A DNA stretch of 42,022 nucleotides from Bacteroidales bacterium (GCA_012719495.1 JAAYAG010000105.1:1-42022), one strand, 5' to 3'; positions 8,426 through 17,835 are shown, numbered from the stretch's first letter. The notes: generated by a model not told the origin, from the sequence alone. A program made the numbers and translations.

Positions 8426-8638
8426 ATGACAACATATACAATAACCATCAACGAGAACAATCCGAAAGGAAAAAGTTTGATAAACCTTATAAAGGCTATG
8501 GATGAGGTTGTCACTATCGTTTCCGAAGATAAGGCATGTGAACCTGAAAGCCCATATAATAAAGAGTTTGTTGACGAAATTCTAAAATCCAGAAAAAGTA
8601 CCGGGAAAGTTATTAAGACCGAGGATTTATGGAAGTAG
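8426..8638 (+). CDS. YefM/Axe-like small antitoxin (DUF2683-type)
   Basis: A 70-residue protein starting MTTYTITINENNPKGKSL. The short beta-strand N-terminus, KGKSLINLIKAM helix and acidic middle resemble the small DUF2683-type antitoxins that precede YoeB-type toxins in Bacteroidota. The ATG at 8426 follows two -7-like boxes; an upstream in-frame ATG at 8366 lies inside intergenic repeat sequence and is rejected. The last 10 nt overlap the toxin gene, a translationally coupled antitoxin-first layout. The antitoxin call rests mainly on the clear toxin partner. Confidence 0.78.
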   Translation: MTTYTITINENNPKGKSLINLIKAMDEVVTIVSEDKACEPESPYNKEFVDEILKSRKSTGKVIKTEDLWK

Positions 8639-8895
8639 TTTACAAAGAAAAGGCGCTGAAAGACTTATTGTATTGGAAAAAAAGTGGAGATTTAAATGCT
8701 CAACATAAAATCTCAAAACTGGTATATGATATTCAATTGCACCCGAAAACTGGCTTAGGCAAGCCTGAGGAGCTTAAATATGAACTAAGTGGTTTATGGT
8801 CAAGAAAAATTGATAAGAAAAACAGGCTTATTTACGAAATACATAAGGACTGTATTCATATACTATCAATGCTTGGTCATTATTCAGATAAATAA
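8629..8895 (+). CDS. YoeB/Txe-family toxin, mRNA interferase
   Basis: An 88-residue protein close to E. coli YoeB in length and motif order. It shows an N-terminal DLLYWKKSG helix, GLGKPEELKYELSGLWSRKI (42-61), NRLIY (65-69) and a C-terminal GHY (83-85). By position, E47, R66, H84 and Y85 correspond to the YoeB catalytic set E46, R65, H83 and Y84, so the toxin looks catalytically intact. YoeB cleaves mRNA in the ribosomal A site (family knowledge). The gene overlaps the antitoxin gene by 10 nt. Confidence 0.9.
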   Translation: MEVVYKEKALKDLLYWKKSGDLNAQHKISKLVYDIQLHPKTGLGKPEELKYELSGLWSRKIDKKNRLIYEIHKDCIHILSMLGHYSDK

Positions 8896-8920
8896 TTAAG
8901 GGTTTCATCATATAATCATT

Positions 8921-8944
8921 TCACTAAAACAGATATGTTAGTGA
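8921..8944. promoter_or_regulatory. Dyad symmetry upstream of the TlpA-like gene
   Basis: TCACTAA (8921-8927) and TTAGTGA (8938-8944) are perfect inverted arms 10 nt apart, between the YoeB-like stop codon and the next ATG. No T-tract follows, so an operator-like site is as likely as a weak terminator. No assignment to a regulator is possible. Confidence 0.3.
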
Positions 8945-8981
8945 GTCATTATTGAATAACCAATTTTTAAAAACCAAACCT

Positions 8982-10385
8982 ATGAACTTCAAATCTTTCA
9001 ACCTATATATCATCTTTTTGTGCCTGTTCGTTCAACTGGCAGGTGCTCAAAGCACCATAACAGGGACATTTTCCCAACTTGCAAACCAACCTGTCCGGCT
9101 CGAAGGCTTTAACGGATTAGGCACCTATACAATTGCCAGCACAACGTGCGACAACAATGGCAACTTCAGCCTGAAATATTCACCATCAGATATTGGCATG
9201 GGCTTAATTGTGTCTAAAGATGAAAAGCCTTTCATTCTTGTGCTTAGTGGCGAAAACATCAAACTGCAAGGCGAAGCCTTGGCTTTCGCAGAAAGCATAA
9301 AAGTGCTCGAAGGAAAAGAAAATCTGCTTTTCGGACAATATGCCTCGGAGCAGCCCCGTCGCGAACAGGCGCTGAGTGCATGGAACTACCTCGAAAAGAT
9401 TTACTCGCTCGATTCGCTGTTTGCCATACAACAAACCCCTAAAAAGGCCATTGAACAAGAGATGCAACGAATACATAACGAAGACCAGGCTTTCCTGGCT
9501 GGCATCGACCCAAAAAGTTATGTAAGCTGGTTTTTGCCGGTGCGCAAAATGGTAAGCAATGTGCAGGCCATTGCCCAGTACCGTACCAGCGAAATACCTG
9601 CAACCATTGAGGCTTTCCGTGCCATGGATTACACCGACACCAAACTGTACAAAAGCGGTTTGTTACGCGATGCCATAGAAAGTCATTTCTGGCTCATCGA
9701 AAACAGCGGACGTTCGCTCGATTCGGTATATGTTGAAATGAACATTTCGATCGATCGCATGATTGAAAACCTTGCAACCGACGAACAAAAGCTGAACGAG
9801 ATAACCGATTACCTGTTCCGTCTCCTCGAGCAACGCAGCCTCTTTGGTGCAAGCGAACACTTGGCACTTAAACTGTTGAATGAAACGGCCTGCACCATAA
9901 ACAACAACCTTGCATCGCAACTCGAAAGCTACCGTGCCATGAAAAAGGGAAATATTGCGCCTGATATCAATTTTGTTAAAGATTGTTTTGCCCCTGCTTA
10001 TGCCGCAAATAAACCACAAAAACTGTCTGATATAAAAGCAAAGCACACGGTGTTGATATTCGGAGCCAGTTGGTGCCCGAAATGTGGCGAAGAGTTGTCC
10101 AAAATAGCTAAGCTTTACCCAAATTGGAAGGCACAGGGCGTTGAAGTGGTTTTTGTTTCGCTGGACGATGACCCTCAAACTTTCAAAAACTTTGTCGGCA
10201 ACTTTCCCTTTATCAGCCAATGCGATTACCTAAAATGGGAAAGTCCGGCAATAAAAGCCTACTACGTATTTGCTACGCCTACAATTTATCTGCTCGACGA
10301 AAAGCGGGAGATACTGCTGCGCCCCAACTCGGTAGCCCAAATGGATTCGTGGGTCGATTGGTTTTTGGTGCAGGGGAATAAATAA
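8982..10385 (+). CDS. TlpA-like thioredoxin-fold exported protein
   Basis: A 467-residue protein with a type I signal peptide (MNFKSFNLYIIFLCLFVQLAGAQ). An N-terminal beta region to about residue 120 (TITGTFSQLANQPVRLEGF) resembles the DUF4369 domain common before Bacteroidota TlpA domains. A helical middle (about 120-335) is followed by a thioredoxin fold from about 345. The CxxC motif is C365-P-K-C368 in GASWCPKCGEEL, and a cis-Pro loop ATPTIYL follows. TlpA-like proteins act in the periplasm as thiol-disulfide reductants. ATG at 8982 was chosen because it directly precedes the signal peptide; the in-frame TTG at 8952 is less likely. The gene converges on the enzyme operon and shows no functional link to it. 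Confidence 0.85.
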   Translation: MNFKSFNLYIIFLCLFVQLAGAQSTITGTFSQLANQPVRLEGFNGLGTYTIASTTCDNNGNFSLKYSPSDIGMGLIVSKDEKPFILVLSGENIKLQGEALAFAESIKVLEGKENLLFGQYASEQPRREQALSAWNYLEKIYSLDSLFAIQQTPKKAIEQEMQRIHNEDQAFLAGIDPKSYVSWFLPVRKMVSNVQAIAQYRTSEIPATIEAFRAMDYTDTKLYKSGLLRDAIESHFWLIENSGRSLDSVYVEMNISIDRMIENLATDEQKLNEITDYLFRLLEQRSLFGASEHLALKLLNETACTINNNLASQLESYRAMKKGNIAPDINFVKDCFAPAYAANKPQKLSDIKAKHTVLIFGASWCPKCGEELSKIAKLYPNWKAQGVEVVFVSLDDDPQTFKNFVGNFPFISQCDYLKWESPAIKAYYVFATPTIYLLDEKREILLRPNSVAQMDSWVDWFLVQGNK

Positions 10386-10519
10386 CGGCGATACGTGCTA
10401 TGTCTCATTTGTTGAAATGAATAGTCTAAACCTTAATGCTCGTGGAATAGTTTATATCAGATGGGCACAAAACCTTTATACTGTATTCATACTGGTCAGC
10501 TAAACAAACCTTATAATTC

Positions 10520-10562
10520 AAAAAAAATGGCAGCACACCTACTCCGCGAGCCGGTGACTGCC
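10520..10562 (-). terminator. Intrinsic terminator of the enzyme operon
   Basis: Read on the minus strand, GGCAG-t-CACC pairs with GGTG-tg-CTGCC across a short GC-rich loop (10529-10562). It is followed by A and a T-run (A-tract on the plus strand at 10520-10527). It lies 25 bp past the stop codon of the last enzyme gene. The plus-strand TlpA-like gene ends at 10385 on the other side, so this closes the minus-strand operon at a convergent junction. The rest of 10386-10586 holds no gene. Confidence 0.8.
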
Positions 10563-10586
10563 AATTCAATATTGAAACGTATATAT

Positions 10587-12368
10587 CTATTTAATAACTA
10601 TGTCGTTGGCTGAGGTTGCATACAAGCCTATTAAACAGCCGGTAAAGCCGCCCGCCACATTGGTCGAAAGAATATCGCCAGAAACAATTCCGCCAACATT
10701 TATGAAATCGGTTCCGTTAACAGAGTAACTAAACTCATAATCAGCACCTTTCGCTTTCACCTGTAGTGTAATCGGAGTTTTAACATCGATTTTTGCTGTT
10801 GCCACTTGTTCGCTTTCAATAGCACGGCCAAACCTACCCTTCCGTTGATTTTTCTCGAGTACCAAATAATATTCGTCGGCTTTTTTTGTAATCCCAAACA
10901 CATAGTTGAAACTTTCGCTTTGCAAACAGGTTATACCAGCCAAATCTTTCTCACTGAGCGGAGTATACTCCATAGTTGCCATAAACGAAAAATTGCTATG
11001 TTGCTGGCGGTGAAACAATGTCGACGTTGGTTTAACTTCTTTCACTGTTGTTGGGAACGGATTAATTTGCAATCCATTAGCTGTAAGAGTAATAAAATCT
11101 TCGCGCGGCCCGCGTAAGCCAATCCAACGGTAATCCAATTTTTCAGAAGTGAAGTTTTCCGTAATAGTGAAATTTCCGTTAGGGAAAAATCCATCTTGCC
11201 CGCTTTTATATTGCACCTCATTGGGCGTTTTCAATTTGGGCTCCATGGGTACCATTCCGTTTTCGAAAACGGGAAATGTACCGCTCCAGTCAACCGGTAA
11301 AATAAATGTTTCACGACCAATGTTTACCTGATCTTTTTCATTCGGGCGAATGGCAAGAAACACACCATAGTATTTACCGTCGGGACCTTCAACGAGATCG
11401 GCATGACCAGCCCAGTCTACTTTATTTACCCTGTCCTTTGGAAAATGACGCTGGGTTAAAATCGGATTGTTGGGTGCTGGTTTGTATGGACCTTTGGCGT
11501 TATCGCTTATGAAAATAACTTCGCTATGCCAATCGCCAGTACCCCCTTCGGCACACATCAAATAATACTTGTTGTTGCGTTTATAAATGTGCGGTGCTTC
11601 AATCCAGATAGGTTTTTTCGAAAGGTCTACTCCCCCATCCACAATAATTTGATCGGTTCCGGCAATTACCTGGTCTTTTTCTACGTCGTATTCCCAAATT
11701 TTTATTACCCTGTGACCTTCATAAAGTTCTTTCCCTTGGTCGGGAGCATCGTTGTGTACTACGTAAGCTTTGCCATTGTCATCGAAAAACAACGAAGGGT
11801 CAATTCCATTGAATTGCAGTTTATACGGATCGCTCCAGCCTTTCATCGGATCTTTGGTCTTTACTACAATGTTGCCAAATCCACCCGAGAACTCCGTGGT
11901 AATCATATAGAACGTATCGTTATTCGGATTGTATTTGATGGCTGGTGCATACACCCCGGCACTAATACCACAATCATGAACTTTCAACTGAGAAACACGG
12001 TCGAGTACATGCCCAATTTGTGTCCAGTTTACCAAATCTTTTGAGTGGAAAATAGGCACTCCCGGAAACATGGCAAAGGTTGAACAGACAAGATAATAAT
12101 CATCACCTTTTCTTGTTATCGAAGGATCGGGATAACACCCCTGTAAGATGGGATTATAAAACTCACCTTCTTTCAACGGATTATCGATATACACTTGGTC
12201 ATTGCCGGTGTACACAGCACGAGTGAAAGTTGGCACATTGGTTGGTTTTTTAGCTTTCTGCTTTTTACTTTGGCTAAAACCAGTCATACTCGCAAGCGAA
12301 AACAGGACTAACAAAAACATTGCTTTTTTTGCATTCGCTGAAAAACTTCTTACATCTTTCTTCATCAT
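10587..12368 (-). CDS. GH43 beta-xylosidase/alpha-L-arabinofuranosidase
   Basis: A 593-residue exported enzyme with a signal peptide (KKAMFLLVLFSLASMTGFSQ). The five-blade GH43 domain shows the expected acidic triad: D81 in GCYPDPSI (base), D190 in NGIDPSLFFDD and E257 in WIEAPHIYKR (acid). A C-terminal concanavalin-like domain (from about residue 400; SFMATMEYTPLSEKDLAG, NYVFGITKKADEYYLVLEK) is the kind that shapes the active site in GH43 beta-xylosidases. Hence removal of terminal xylose or arabinofuranose from oligosaccharides is likely. The subfamily was not resolved. I start at the ATG at 12368; a TTG precedes it at 12371. It is the last gene of the operon, 26 bp after GH95. Confidence 0.88.
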   Translation of the reverse strand: MMKKDVRSFSANAKKAMFLLVLFSLASMTGFSQSKKQKAKKPTNVPTFTRAVYTGNDQVYIDNPLKEGEFYNPILQGCYPDPSITRKGDDYYLVCSTFAMFPGVPIFHSKDLVNWTQIGHVLDRVSQLKVHDCGISAGVYAPAIKYNPNNDTFYMITTEFSGGFGNIVVKTKDPMKGWSDPYKLQFNGIDPSLFFDDNGKAYVVHNDAPDQGKELYEGHRVIKIWEYDVEKDQVIAGTDQIIVDGGVDLSKKPIWIEAPHIYKRNNKYYLMCAEGGTGDWHSEVIFISDNAKGPYKPAPNNPILTQRHFPKDRVNKVDWAGHADLVEGPDGKYYGVFLAIRPNEKDQVNIGRETFILPVDWSGTFPVFENGMVPMEPKLKTPNEVQYKSGQDGFFPNGNFTITENFTSEKLDYRWIGLRGPREDFITLTANGLQINPFPTTVKEVKPTSTLFHRQQHSNFSFMATMEYTPLSEKDLAGITCLQSESFNYVFGITKKADEYYLVLEKNQRKGRFGRAIESEQVATAKIDVKTPITLQVKAKGADYEFSYSVNGTDFINVGGIVSGDILSTNVAGGFTGCLIGLYATSANDIVIK

Positions 12369-12394
12369 CAATCTATATATTCTGTTGTTATCAA

Positions 12395-14857
12395 TTATTT
12401 TATTTTTAATGTATAGACTTTCCCAGCTTCTGTTGGCAAATCGTAGAGTTGAGTTTCGACCAATTGAAGAGCGTTCAATTTAGCGGCCTCCGAAATGATG
12501 GGCTTTTTCACCCCGGGCACTTCGTAGAATGGGTTTGGATTGTCAGCTTGTGCCACTTCCAACGCAGCACCTTTGGCTGTTAGCAACGCGTTAGGTACCC
12601 TAATGCGACAATTTCCACCCAAATTCGACTTAATTTCAACACGCTGAATCTTGCCATCGCTCCACGAAAAACTCACTTCGAAACCGCCAGGAGCACGCAA
12701 GCCTGTGATTTCGCCTGTCTTCCATTCATCGGGCAAAGCGGGCAACAAATGAATGGCACCGTCGTGGCTTTGCATCAGCATTTCGGCAATACCGGCCGTA
12801 CAGCCAAAGTTTCCGTCAATTTGGAATGGTGGGTGCGCATCGAAAAAATTGGGATAAGTGCCGCCATTGCGTCCCGAGCGAACGGGATCGACCAGGGTCA
12901 ACTGGTCCTTGATCAACTTCATGGCGTGGTTTCCGTCGAGCAGGCGTGCCCAAAAATTCACCTTCCAACCCATTGACCATCCGGTAGACACGTCGCCCCG
13001 GTGTTTCAACGTTGTACGCGCAGCATCGAACAGCTCGGGTGTTGCATACGGTGTAATTTGGTTGCTTGGATAAAGTCCGTACAAATGAGACACATGACGA
13101 TGCTGATCGTTCGGATTGTCCAAATCTTCCATCCATTCTTGCAATTGACCGTGTTGGCCAATTTGCATAGGCGGTAAGCGGTCGAGTATCTTTTTGAATT
13201 CGGCAATCTGCTCAGCATCTTGGTTCAGTAAACTAGCGGCTTTAATGGTTCTCGAAAAAAGATCGAACAAGATTTGGTTGTCCATCGTAGCTCCCGCACA
13301 AATAGATGGCCTGCCTGCAGGGGTATTTTCAGGCGAAATAGAAGGACTTACAACCAACCATTTGTTTGTGGGCTCTTCAACCAAAAAATCTTGATAGAAT
13401 TCGCAAGCCGATTTCATAATTGGATAAACCGATTCAAGATATTTCAGATCGCCGTTGTATATGTATTTTTCCCACAAATGCTGCGAAAGCCAAGCGCTTC
13501 CCATGGGCCACATGCCCCAAAAAGCACCGTCGACCACGCCGCTGATACGCCATATATCGGTATTGTGATGAGCCACCCAGCCATCGCAAGCGTACATGTC
13601 GCGCGCGGTTTGCCGGCCAGTTTCCGACAATTCCCTCACCATTTGGATGAGCGGTTCGTGCAACTCGGGCATGTTACATTTTTCGGCTGGCCAATAATTC
13701 ATTTCAGCGTTGATGTTGATAGTGTATTTGCTGTCCCACATCGGGTTGGTACTTTCGTTCCAAATCCCTTGCAGGTTGGCTGGTTGTCCGCCAGGCTGCG
13801 AGCTCGAAATGAGCAAATAACGTCCAAACTGGTAATACATCGAAACCAACTCAGGATCGTAGCTTTTCGAAAAATTCTTAATACGAACGTCGGTGGGTTG
13901 CTGTGCGGCTGGTGACGTTCCCAAATCGAAGCTAGAACGCTTGAAATAAGACTGATAGGCCGCAATGTGCCGCTCGAGCATTTTGTTGAACGGAACTTTT
14001 TCGGCGTTGGCTAAATAGTTCGAGCATTTTTCAATTTCATTGGCCGTTAATGTCTTATAATCGATAAAGTTGGTTGCCATCGAAATGAGAATGGTTACCT
14101 CCGAAGCATCTTTCACGTTTATTATTGTAGTATCGGCTGAAACAGAACCATCTTTAGCCGAAATTTTGGCTCTGGTACAAAACCTTACTCGTCCCTCAAC
14201 GCCTTCATGCGTACTGGAAAGTCCTGTCATTTCAAGGGTTTTAGCGTCTAATGCACGGGTTTCTTTTTTAAGCGGCCCTTGCAAGTGTGCCGAGAAATTT
14301 AGTTTCTTCTTTTGGTTGGCCGAAAGTTTCACCACAATCACCTGATCGGGCTGAGATGCAAACACTTCACGGGTGTAAGTTACTCCATCAACTTGGTAAG
14401 TTGTTTTAAAAACAGCCCGTTCCAAATCGAGTTCACGATAGTAATTTGTAAAGTTTTCATGTCCTGTAAAATTCAGGATCAAATCGCCAACAACTTGATA
14501 TTTGGAACCATGCAACTGCGACAACATGTTTTCGTTGATCATGGTTTCAGCTTCTTTGAACTTTCCTGTGAAAATCAGCTCCCGAATTTTGGGCAAAGCT
14601 TCCAACGCTTTGGGGTTGTCGTTTCGCGACGGACCACCCGACCAAAACGTTTCCTCGTTCAGCTGGATTTTTTCGGTAGCCGGATCACCATAAATCATAG
14701 CTCCCAATCGGCCGTTTCCAACAGGAAGAGCTTCGTTCCAAACCTTAGCAGGCTTGTCGTACCACATCTTCAGCTTGCCTCCCTGGGGTTCGCTGCTTTG
14801 GCAGGCTGCAAAGCAGAAAACGCCCAGCAGCACCAACATTAATTTCACTTTTCTCAT
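12395..14857 (-). CDS. GH95 alpha-L-fucosidase/alpha-L-galactosidase lipoprotein
   Basis: An 820-residue GH95 enzyme. The N-terminus ends in a lipobox (CFAAC, Cys19), so it should be membrane-anchored. Family landmarks in order: WNEALPVGNGRLGAMIYGDP near residue 40, KIQLNEETFWSGGP, YTININAEMNYWPAEKCNM, the HHNTDIW motif, SPSISPENTP (carrying the presumed general acid Glu), and QIDGNFGCTAGIAEM (carrying the conserved Asp). The length is typical. GH95 enzymes invert alpha-1,2-L-fucosyl linkages; some plant-polysaccharide members prefer alpha-L-galactose. Next to the GH31 and GH2 genes, it fits removal of the outer fucose of a xyloglucan side chain, but the sugar preference cannot be read here. 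Confidence 0.92.
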   Translation of the reverse strand: MRKVKLMLVLLGVFCFAACQSSEPQGGKLKMWYDKPAKVWNEALPVGNGRLGAMIYGDPATEKIQLNEETFWSGGPSRNDNPKALEALPKIRELIFTGKFKEAETMINENMLSQLHGSKYQVVGDLILNFTGHENFTNYYRELDLERAVFKTTYQVDGVTYTREVFASQPDQVIVVKLSANQKKKLNFSAHLQGPLKKETRALDAKTLEMTGLSSTHEGVEGRVRFCTRAKISAKDGSVSADTTIINVKDASEVTILISMATNFIDYKTLTANEIEKCSNYLANAEKVPFNKMLERHIAAYQSYFKRSSFDLGTSPAAQQPTDVRIKNFSKSYDPELVSMYYQFGRYLLISSSQPGGQPANLQGIWNESTNPMWDSKYTININAEMNYWPAEKCNMPELHEPLIQMVRELSETGRQTARDMYACDGWVAHHNTDIWRISGVVDGAFWGMWPMGSAWLSQHLWEKYIYNGDLKYLESVYPIMKSACEFYQDFLVEEPTNKWLVVSPSISPENTPAGRPSICAGATMDNQILFDLFSRTIKAASLLNQDAEQIAEFKKILDRLPPMQIGQHGQLQEWMEDLDNPNDQHRHVSHLYGLYPSNQITPYATPELFDAARTTLKHRGDVSTGWSMGWKVNFWARLLDGNHAMKLIKDQLTLVDPVRSGRNGGTYPNFFDAHPPFQIDGNFGCTAGIAEMLMQSHDGAIHLLPALPDEWKTGEITGLRAPGGFEVSFSWSDGKIQRVEIKSNLGGNCRIRVPNALLTAKGAALEVAQADNPNPFYEVPGVKKPIISEAAKLNALQLVETQLYDLPTEAGKVYTLKIK

Positions 14858-14907
14858 TTGTTTATCAATCTTTTATTTCAGAAATCAATTTTATTCTCTT
14901 TTGAGGT

Positions 14908-17493
14908 CTACAAAAAGGAAACCTTCGTTTTTTCGCCTTGATAATCAACAGATTTTCTCTGCATATTTTCAACCTCTTTAACAAGCACAACGTTGAAAAT
15001 CCTTTTTTTCAACATTCCCTGAAACGAACCGCTGCGATCGGCAATGGTCAACGTTTTTGTGGCATCGTCCCAAGTGAATAGGATGATCGAAAACTGCCCT
15101 TTTTCGTAGTTATAATTATCGCCTTCGTCTTCATAAAGGCTGAATTCGCCATTGCCCCCTTCGTAAATGCGGATTTCTAATTCCTGGTTCGAATCCTGAG
15201 CAGAATGCTGCACTACAGGACCAACAGGAACAATTGAACCGGCTTTTACAAATAGCGGAATCTGGTCTAACGGTGCTTCGGCTTTTACGGTTTGCCCGCC
15301 TTCATTACGTTTTCCTGTCCAGAAGTCATACCAAATAGCTGATTTTGGAAGGTAAACATCGCGCTGAGCTACACCCGCTTCGGTAATGGGCGCAACCAAG
15401 AAAGCCTTGCCAAACATGTATTCAAAAGGTTGTTTCACCGCTTCAGCATCGTCGCTGAAGTCCATTACCAGCGGGCGCATCATGGTTGAGCCATTGGTTA
15501 CTTTCCATGCTTCGGAGTAAATGTAAGGCAGTAATTGATAACGAAGGTTCAGCATGTTGCGCATGTTGTCCTCAACTTTTTCACCATATTTCCAAGGCTC
15601 TGTTTCGGTCATGTAACCATGCATGCGGAAGATGGGATTGAACACGCTCCATTGAAACCAACGGGTTAGCAATTCGTGGAATTTCTCGTCGGTGTATTGC
15701 GAATGACCCGGGCGGAAAAAGCCGCCGATGTCGGTAGTCCAATATGGCAACCCACTGATGGTGAAGTTCAACCCAGCCACAATTTGGCGCCGGTAGGTAT
15801 CCCAGTCGCCACCAATATCGCCCGACCAGTTGATAACGCCGTAACGTTGCTGACCCGAAAAAGCAGAACGGGTCAAGATACACACACGCTTCTCGTTTGA
15901 TGTTTCGCGCTGGCCTTCGTACACGGCTTTGCTCACCATGAGTGGATAGGTTAAGCGGTAGAAATCGCCAGGTCCTGCATGCGTACGCGTTCCTGTTAAA
16001 GCATCGTTTTCGGGTTCAACGGCATCCATCCACCACGAATCAACTCCATAATCGAACATGTTCTCCTTCAAGGTAGTCCAGTATTCCTTACGGGTTTCAG
16101 GATTGAAGTAATCGAGCCATTTGGTATCGCCTACAAAGCGGTTTTTGGCTACGTATTGCTTGCCAATTTCCGAATTCTTGTCGGGATTGCTCCAAATGGA
16201 GATGTTGAAATGTGCATTCAAATCGTGTAGTTCTTTGATGAACCCAGCTGGATTGGGGTAATTCTTTTCGTCGAATTGCGGAACGCCCCAGCCACGACTG
16301 CCCCAGTATTGCCAGTCCTGAACAATCACATCGACAGGCAATTGTCGTTTGCGGAATTCCTTCACTGTTTCAACCAAATGTTTTCCTGAGGTATAGCGTT
16401 CGCGACATTGCCAAAACCCGTAGGCCCATTTCGGGAACATGGGGGCATTCCCGCTTAAATTGCGGTACGAGGCAATCACTTTTTCGGCAGAACCTGAAAA
16501 CACCACATAATCGAGCATTTGGGTGTGAGGCGACCGGAAGGTGGTGATATTCTCTTTCAATTTCCACGACAGCTTTGGTTGGTTGTCGGACTTGCAGACC
16601 AATTGAACTTCGTGTTCACCTGCTTTTAAGTGAACTAATGTTCCTGCCGTTGGCGGCAACCACATGTTGCTTTGATCCAAAACGGGCTTTCCATCGATAA
16701 CCACATAATGACGATTGCCCATGGCTCCTAAATCAAGGAAAATAGAATAGTCACCATCTTTATAAACCTTGAATTTGCCTGTGTACAACGACTGGTTTTG
16801 CGAAACTTTTTGCGTTCCGGCAGTGGTGGTTACCTCTACCAATTTTTCACTTTCGGCAGGTTTTGCCTGCTTTACAAGCGACACAAAATTGTCGGTTGGG
16901 TTAAAATCGGTCAAGCCGTACTGATGCCACAACAAACCGTACCCTTTGCTTGAATAGATAAATGGAATGGCTATTTGGCTGTTGACTTGTGTTAAACGAC
17001 GGGCAATTCCTTTTAGGTTGAAATTTCCATCTTGAAACTGACCCAACCCAAAAATAGATTCATCTTCAGGCGAATCGAACGTTTGTTCTACAAAGAAACA
17101 AGGTTCATTCAAAACCGTTGCAGGTTTCAAAACACGCGAATCGGCCTTTTCGCCTAAAAGAAGTTTTCCTTCCGCATTGAAATAGTTTAACCGCCCCGTA
17201 TTTTTATCTACCTCAACAACAAGGTCTTTCAATGTAACTTTGATCGACTTTTTCGATTCATTCACCTTGAACTCGGGCATTGAAGTTTTTCCTTCAAACA
17301 CCAATTCGGGAAGGGATTTGTCTTCAACAAGATAGAATTGCACCCGAACAGAGTTGTCGGAAAGCGGATAAATGGCTAAGGTTCCCTTTTTTGTTTTATA
17401 AAGTACCCGATTGCTCTCTTTTACAAAGTTATCAGCAGCCTGTAGCTGCAAGCTCAGTATAAGAGCAACGAAGACCATTTTCAGTATTTTCAT
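14908..17493 (-). CDS. GH31 alpha-xylosidase with PA14-like insert
   Basis: An 861-residue enzyme with a signal peptide (MKILKMVFVALILSLQLQA). An N-terminal beta domain is followed by a PA14-like insert at about 220-312 (GTLVHLKAGEHEVQLVCK), then the GH31 barrel. The nucleophile is D490 in WWMDAVEPEND and the acid/base is D559 in NWSGDIGGDW. The QDWQYWG motif and the PA14 insert match the layout of the Cellvibrio xyloglucan alpha-xylosidase Xyl31A, where the insert helps bind longer oligosaccharides. The predicted role is release of non-reducing-end xylose from xyloglucan fragments in the periplasm. The second GH31 in the operon lacks the insert. The gene starts 14 bp after the GH2 remnant. 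Confidence 0.9.
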   Translation of the reverse strand: MKILKMVFVALILSLQLQAADNFVKESNRVLYKTKKGTLAIYPLSDNSVRVQFYLVEDKSLPELVFEGKTSMPEFKVNESKKSIKVTLKDLVVEVDKNTGRLNYFNAEGKLLLGEKADSRVLKPATVLNEPCFFVEQTFDSPEDESIFGLGQFQDGNFNLKGIARRLTQVNSQIAIPFIYSSKGYGLLWHQYGLTDFNPTDNFVSLVKQAKPAESEKLVEVTTTAGTQKVSQNQSLYTGKFKVYKDGDYSIFLDLGAMGNRHYVVIDGKPVLDQSNMWLPPTAGTLVHLKAGEHEVQLVCKSDNQPKLSWKLKENITTFRSPHTQMLDYVVFSGSAEKVIASYRNLSGNAPMFPKWAYGFWQCRERYTSGKHLVETVKEFRKRQLPVDVIVQDWQYWGSRGWGVPQFDEKNYPNPAGFIKELHDLNAHFNISIWSNPDKNSEIGKQYVAKNRFVGDTKWLDYFNPETRKEYWTTLKENMFDYGVDSWWMDAVEPENDALTGTRTHAGPGDFYRLTYPLMVSKAVYEGQRETSNEKRVCILTRSAFSGQQRYGVINWSGDIGGDWDTYRRQIVAGLNFTISGLPYWTTDIGGFFRPGHSQYTDEKFHELLTRWFQWSVFNPIFRMHGYMTETEPWKYGEKVEDNMRNMLNLRYQLLPYIYSEAWKVTNGSTMMRPLVMDFSDDAEAVKQPFEYMFGKAFLVAPITEAGVAQRDVYLPKSAIWYDFWTGKRNEGGQTVKAEAPLDQIPLFVKAGSIVPVGPVVQHSAQDSNQELEIRIYEGGNGEFSLYEDEGDNYNYEKGQFSIILFTWDDATKTLTIADRSGSFQGMLKKRIFNVVLVKEVENMQRKSVDYQGEKTKVSFL

Positions 17494-17507
17494 TGTATTT
17501 CTATTAG

Positions 17508-17835
17508 TTAGAGTTTCATCTCAGTTATTTCTTCACGCTGTCTCGATAAACCAAAAGGAACAATGGTGAAGCTGTAATCCAATCCTTCGGCACTCAGCCT
17601 TAGCCCCATTCAATGAAGCAAACCTCCCTGAAGCTTCAGGACTACCTTTCATTGCCAGTTCTTTACTTTCGTAACTCATGAATGAAGCTCGCGGCCATTC
17701 CTTGTTTATTCCCTGATTGGAAGGGTCTTCCAACCCGGGGTAAAGAGGGTTGTCCTGAGCCTGAATAGTCAGGCCCAGGAATTCTCCCCAAATTGCAAAT
17801 TGTAATCTATGAATCAATATTTTATCAAAATTCAT
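17508..17835 (-). pseudogene. GH2 beta-galactosidase remnant with internal deletion and frameshift
   Basis: An ATG at 17835 opens a 100-codon frame whose residues 27-76 look like the start of a LacZ-type GH2: LEDPSNQGINKEWPRASFM and then RFASLNG. The intact GH2 in this operon has NPELLGINKEPYHATLMPY and SLNGQWKF at the same places. At SLNG the match stops. A downstream frame, offset by one base, encodes LRLSAEGLDYSFTIVPFG and ends at 17508-17510, which looks like an enzyme C-terminus. The simplest reading is that some 3 kb was deleted, joining the two ends out of frame. The signal peptide is also degenerate (charged E in the core). Which family the C-terminal piece came from is not certain. 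Confidence 0.65.

Noticed and set aside
9663-10220. Long minus-strand open frame (185 codons) within the TlpA-like gene
   Set aside because: It is antisense to a clear thioredoxin-fold gene and shows no domain, signal or start context.
11526-12044. Plus-strand open frame of 172 codons inside the GH43 gene
   Set aside because: Antisense to the GH43 catalytic domain; no supporting motif.
13274-13915. Plus-strand open frame of 213 codons inside the GH95 gene
   Set aside because: It is a shadow of a well-supported GH95 coding sequence with no recognisable protein features.
17533-17835. The 100-codon frame as an intact small secreted protein
   Set aside because: Its middle matches the N-terminus of LacZ-type GH2, its signal core is broken by a charged residue, and another frame carries the C-terminal coding signal.
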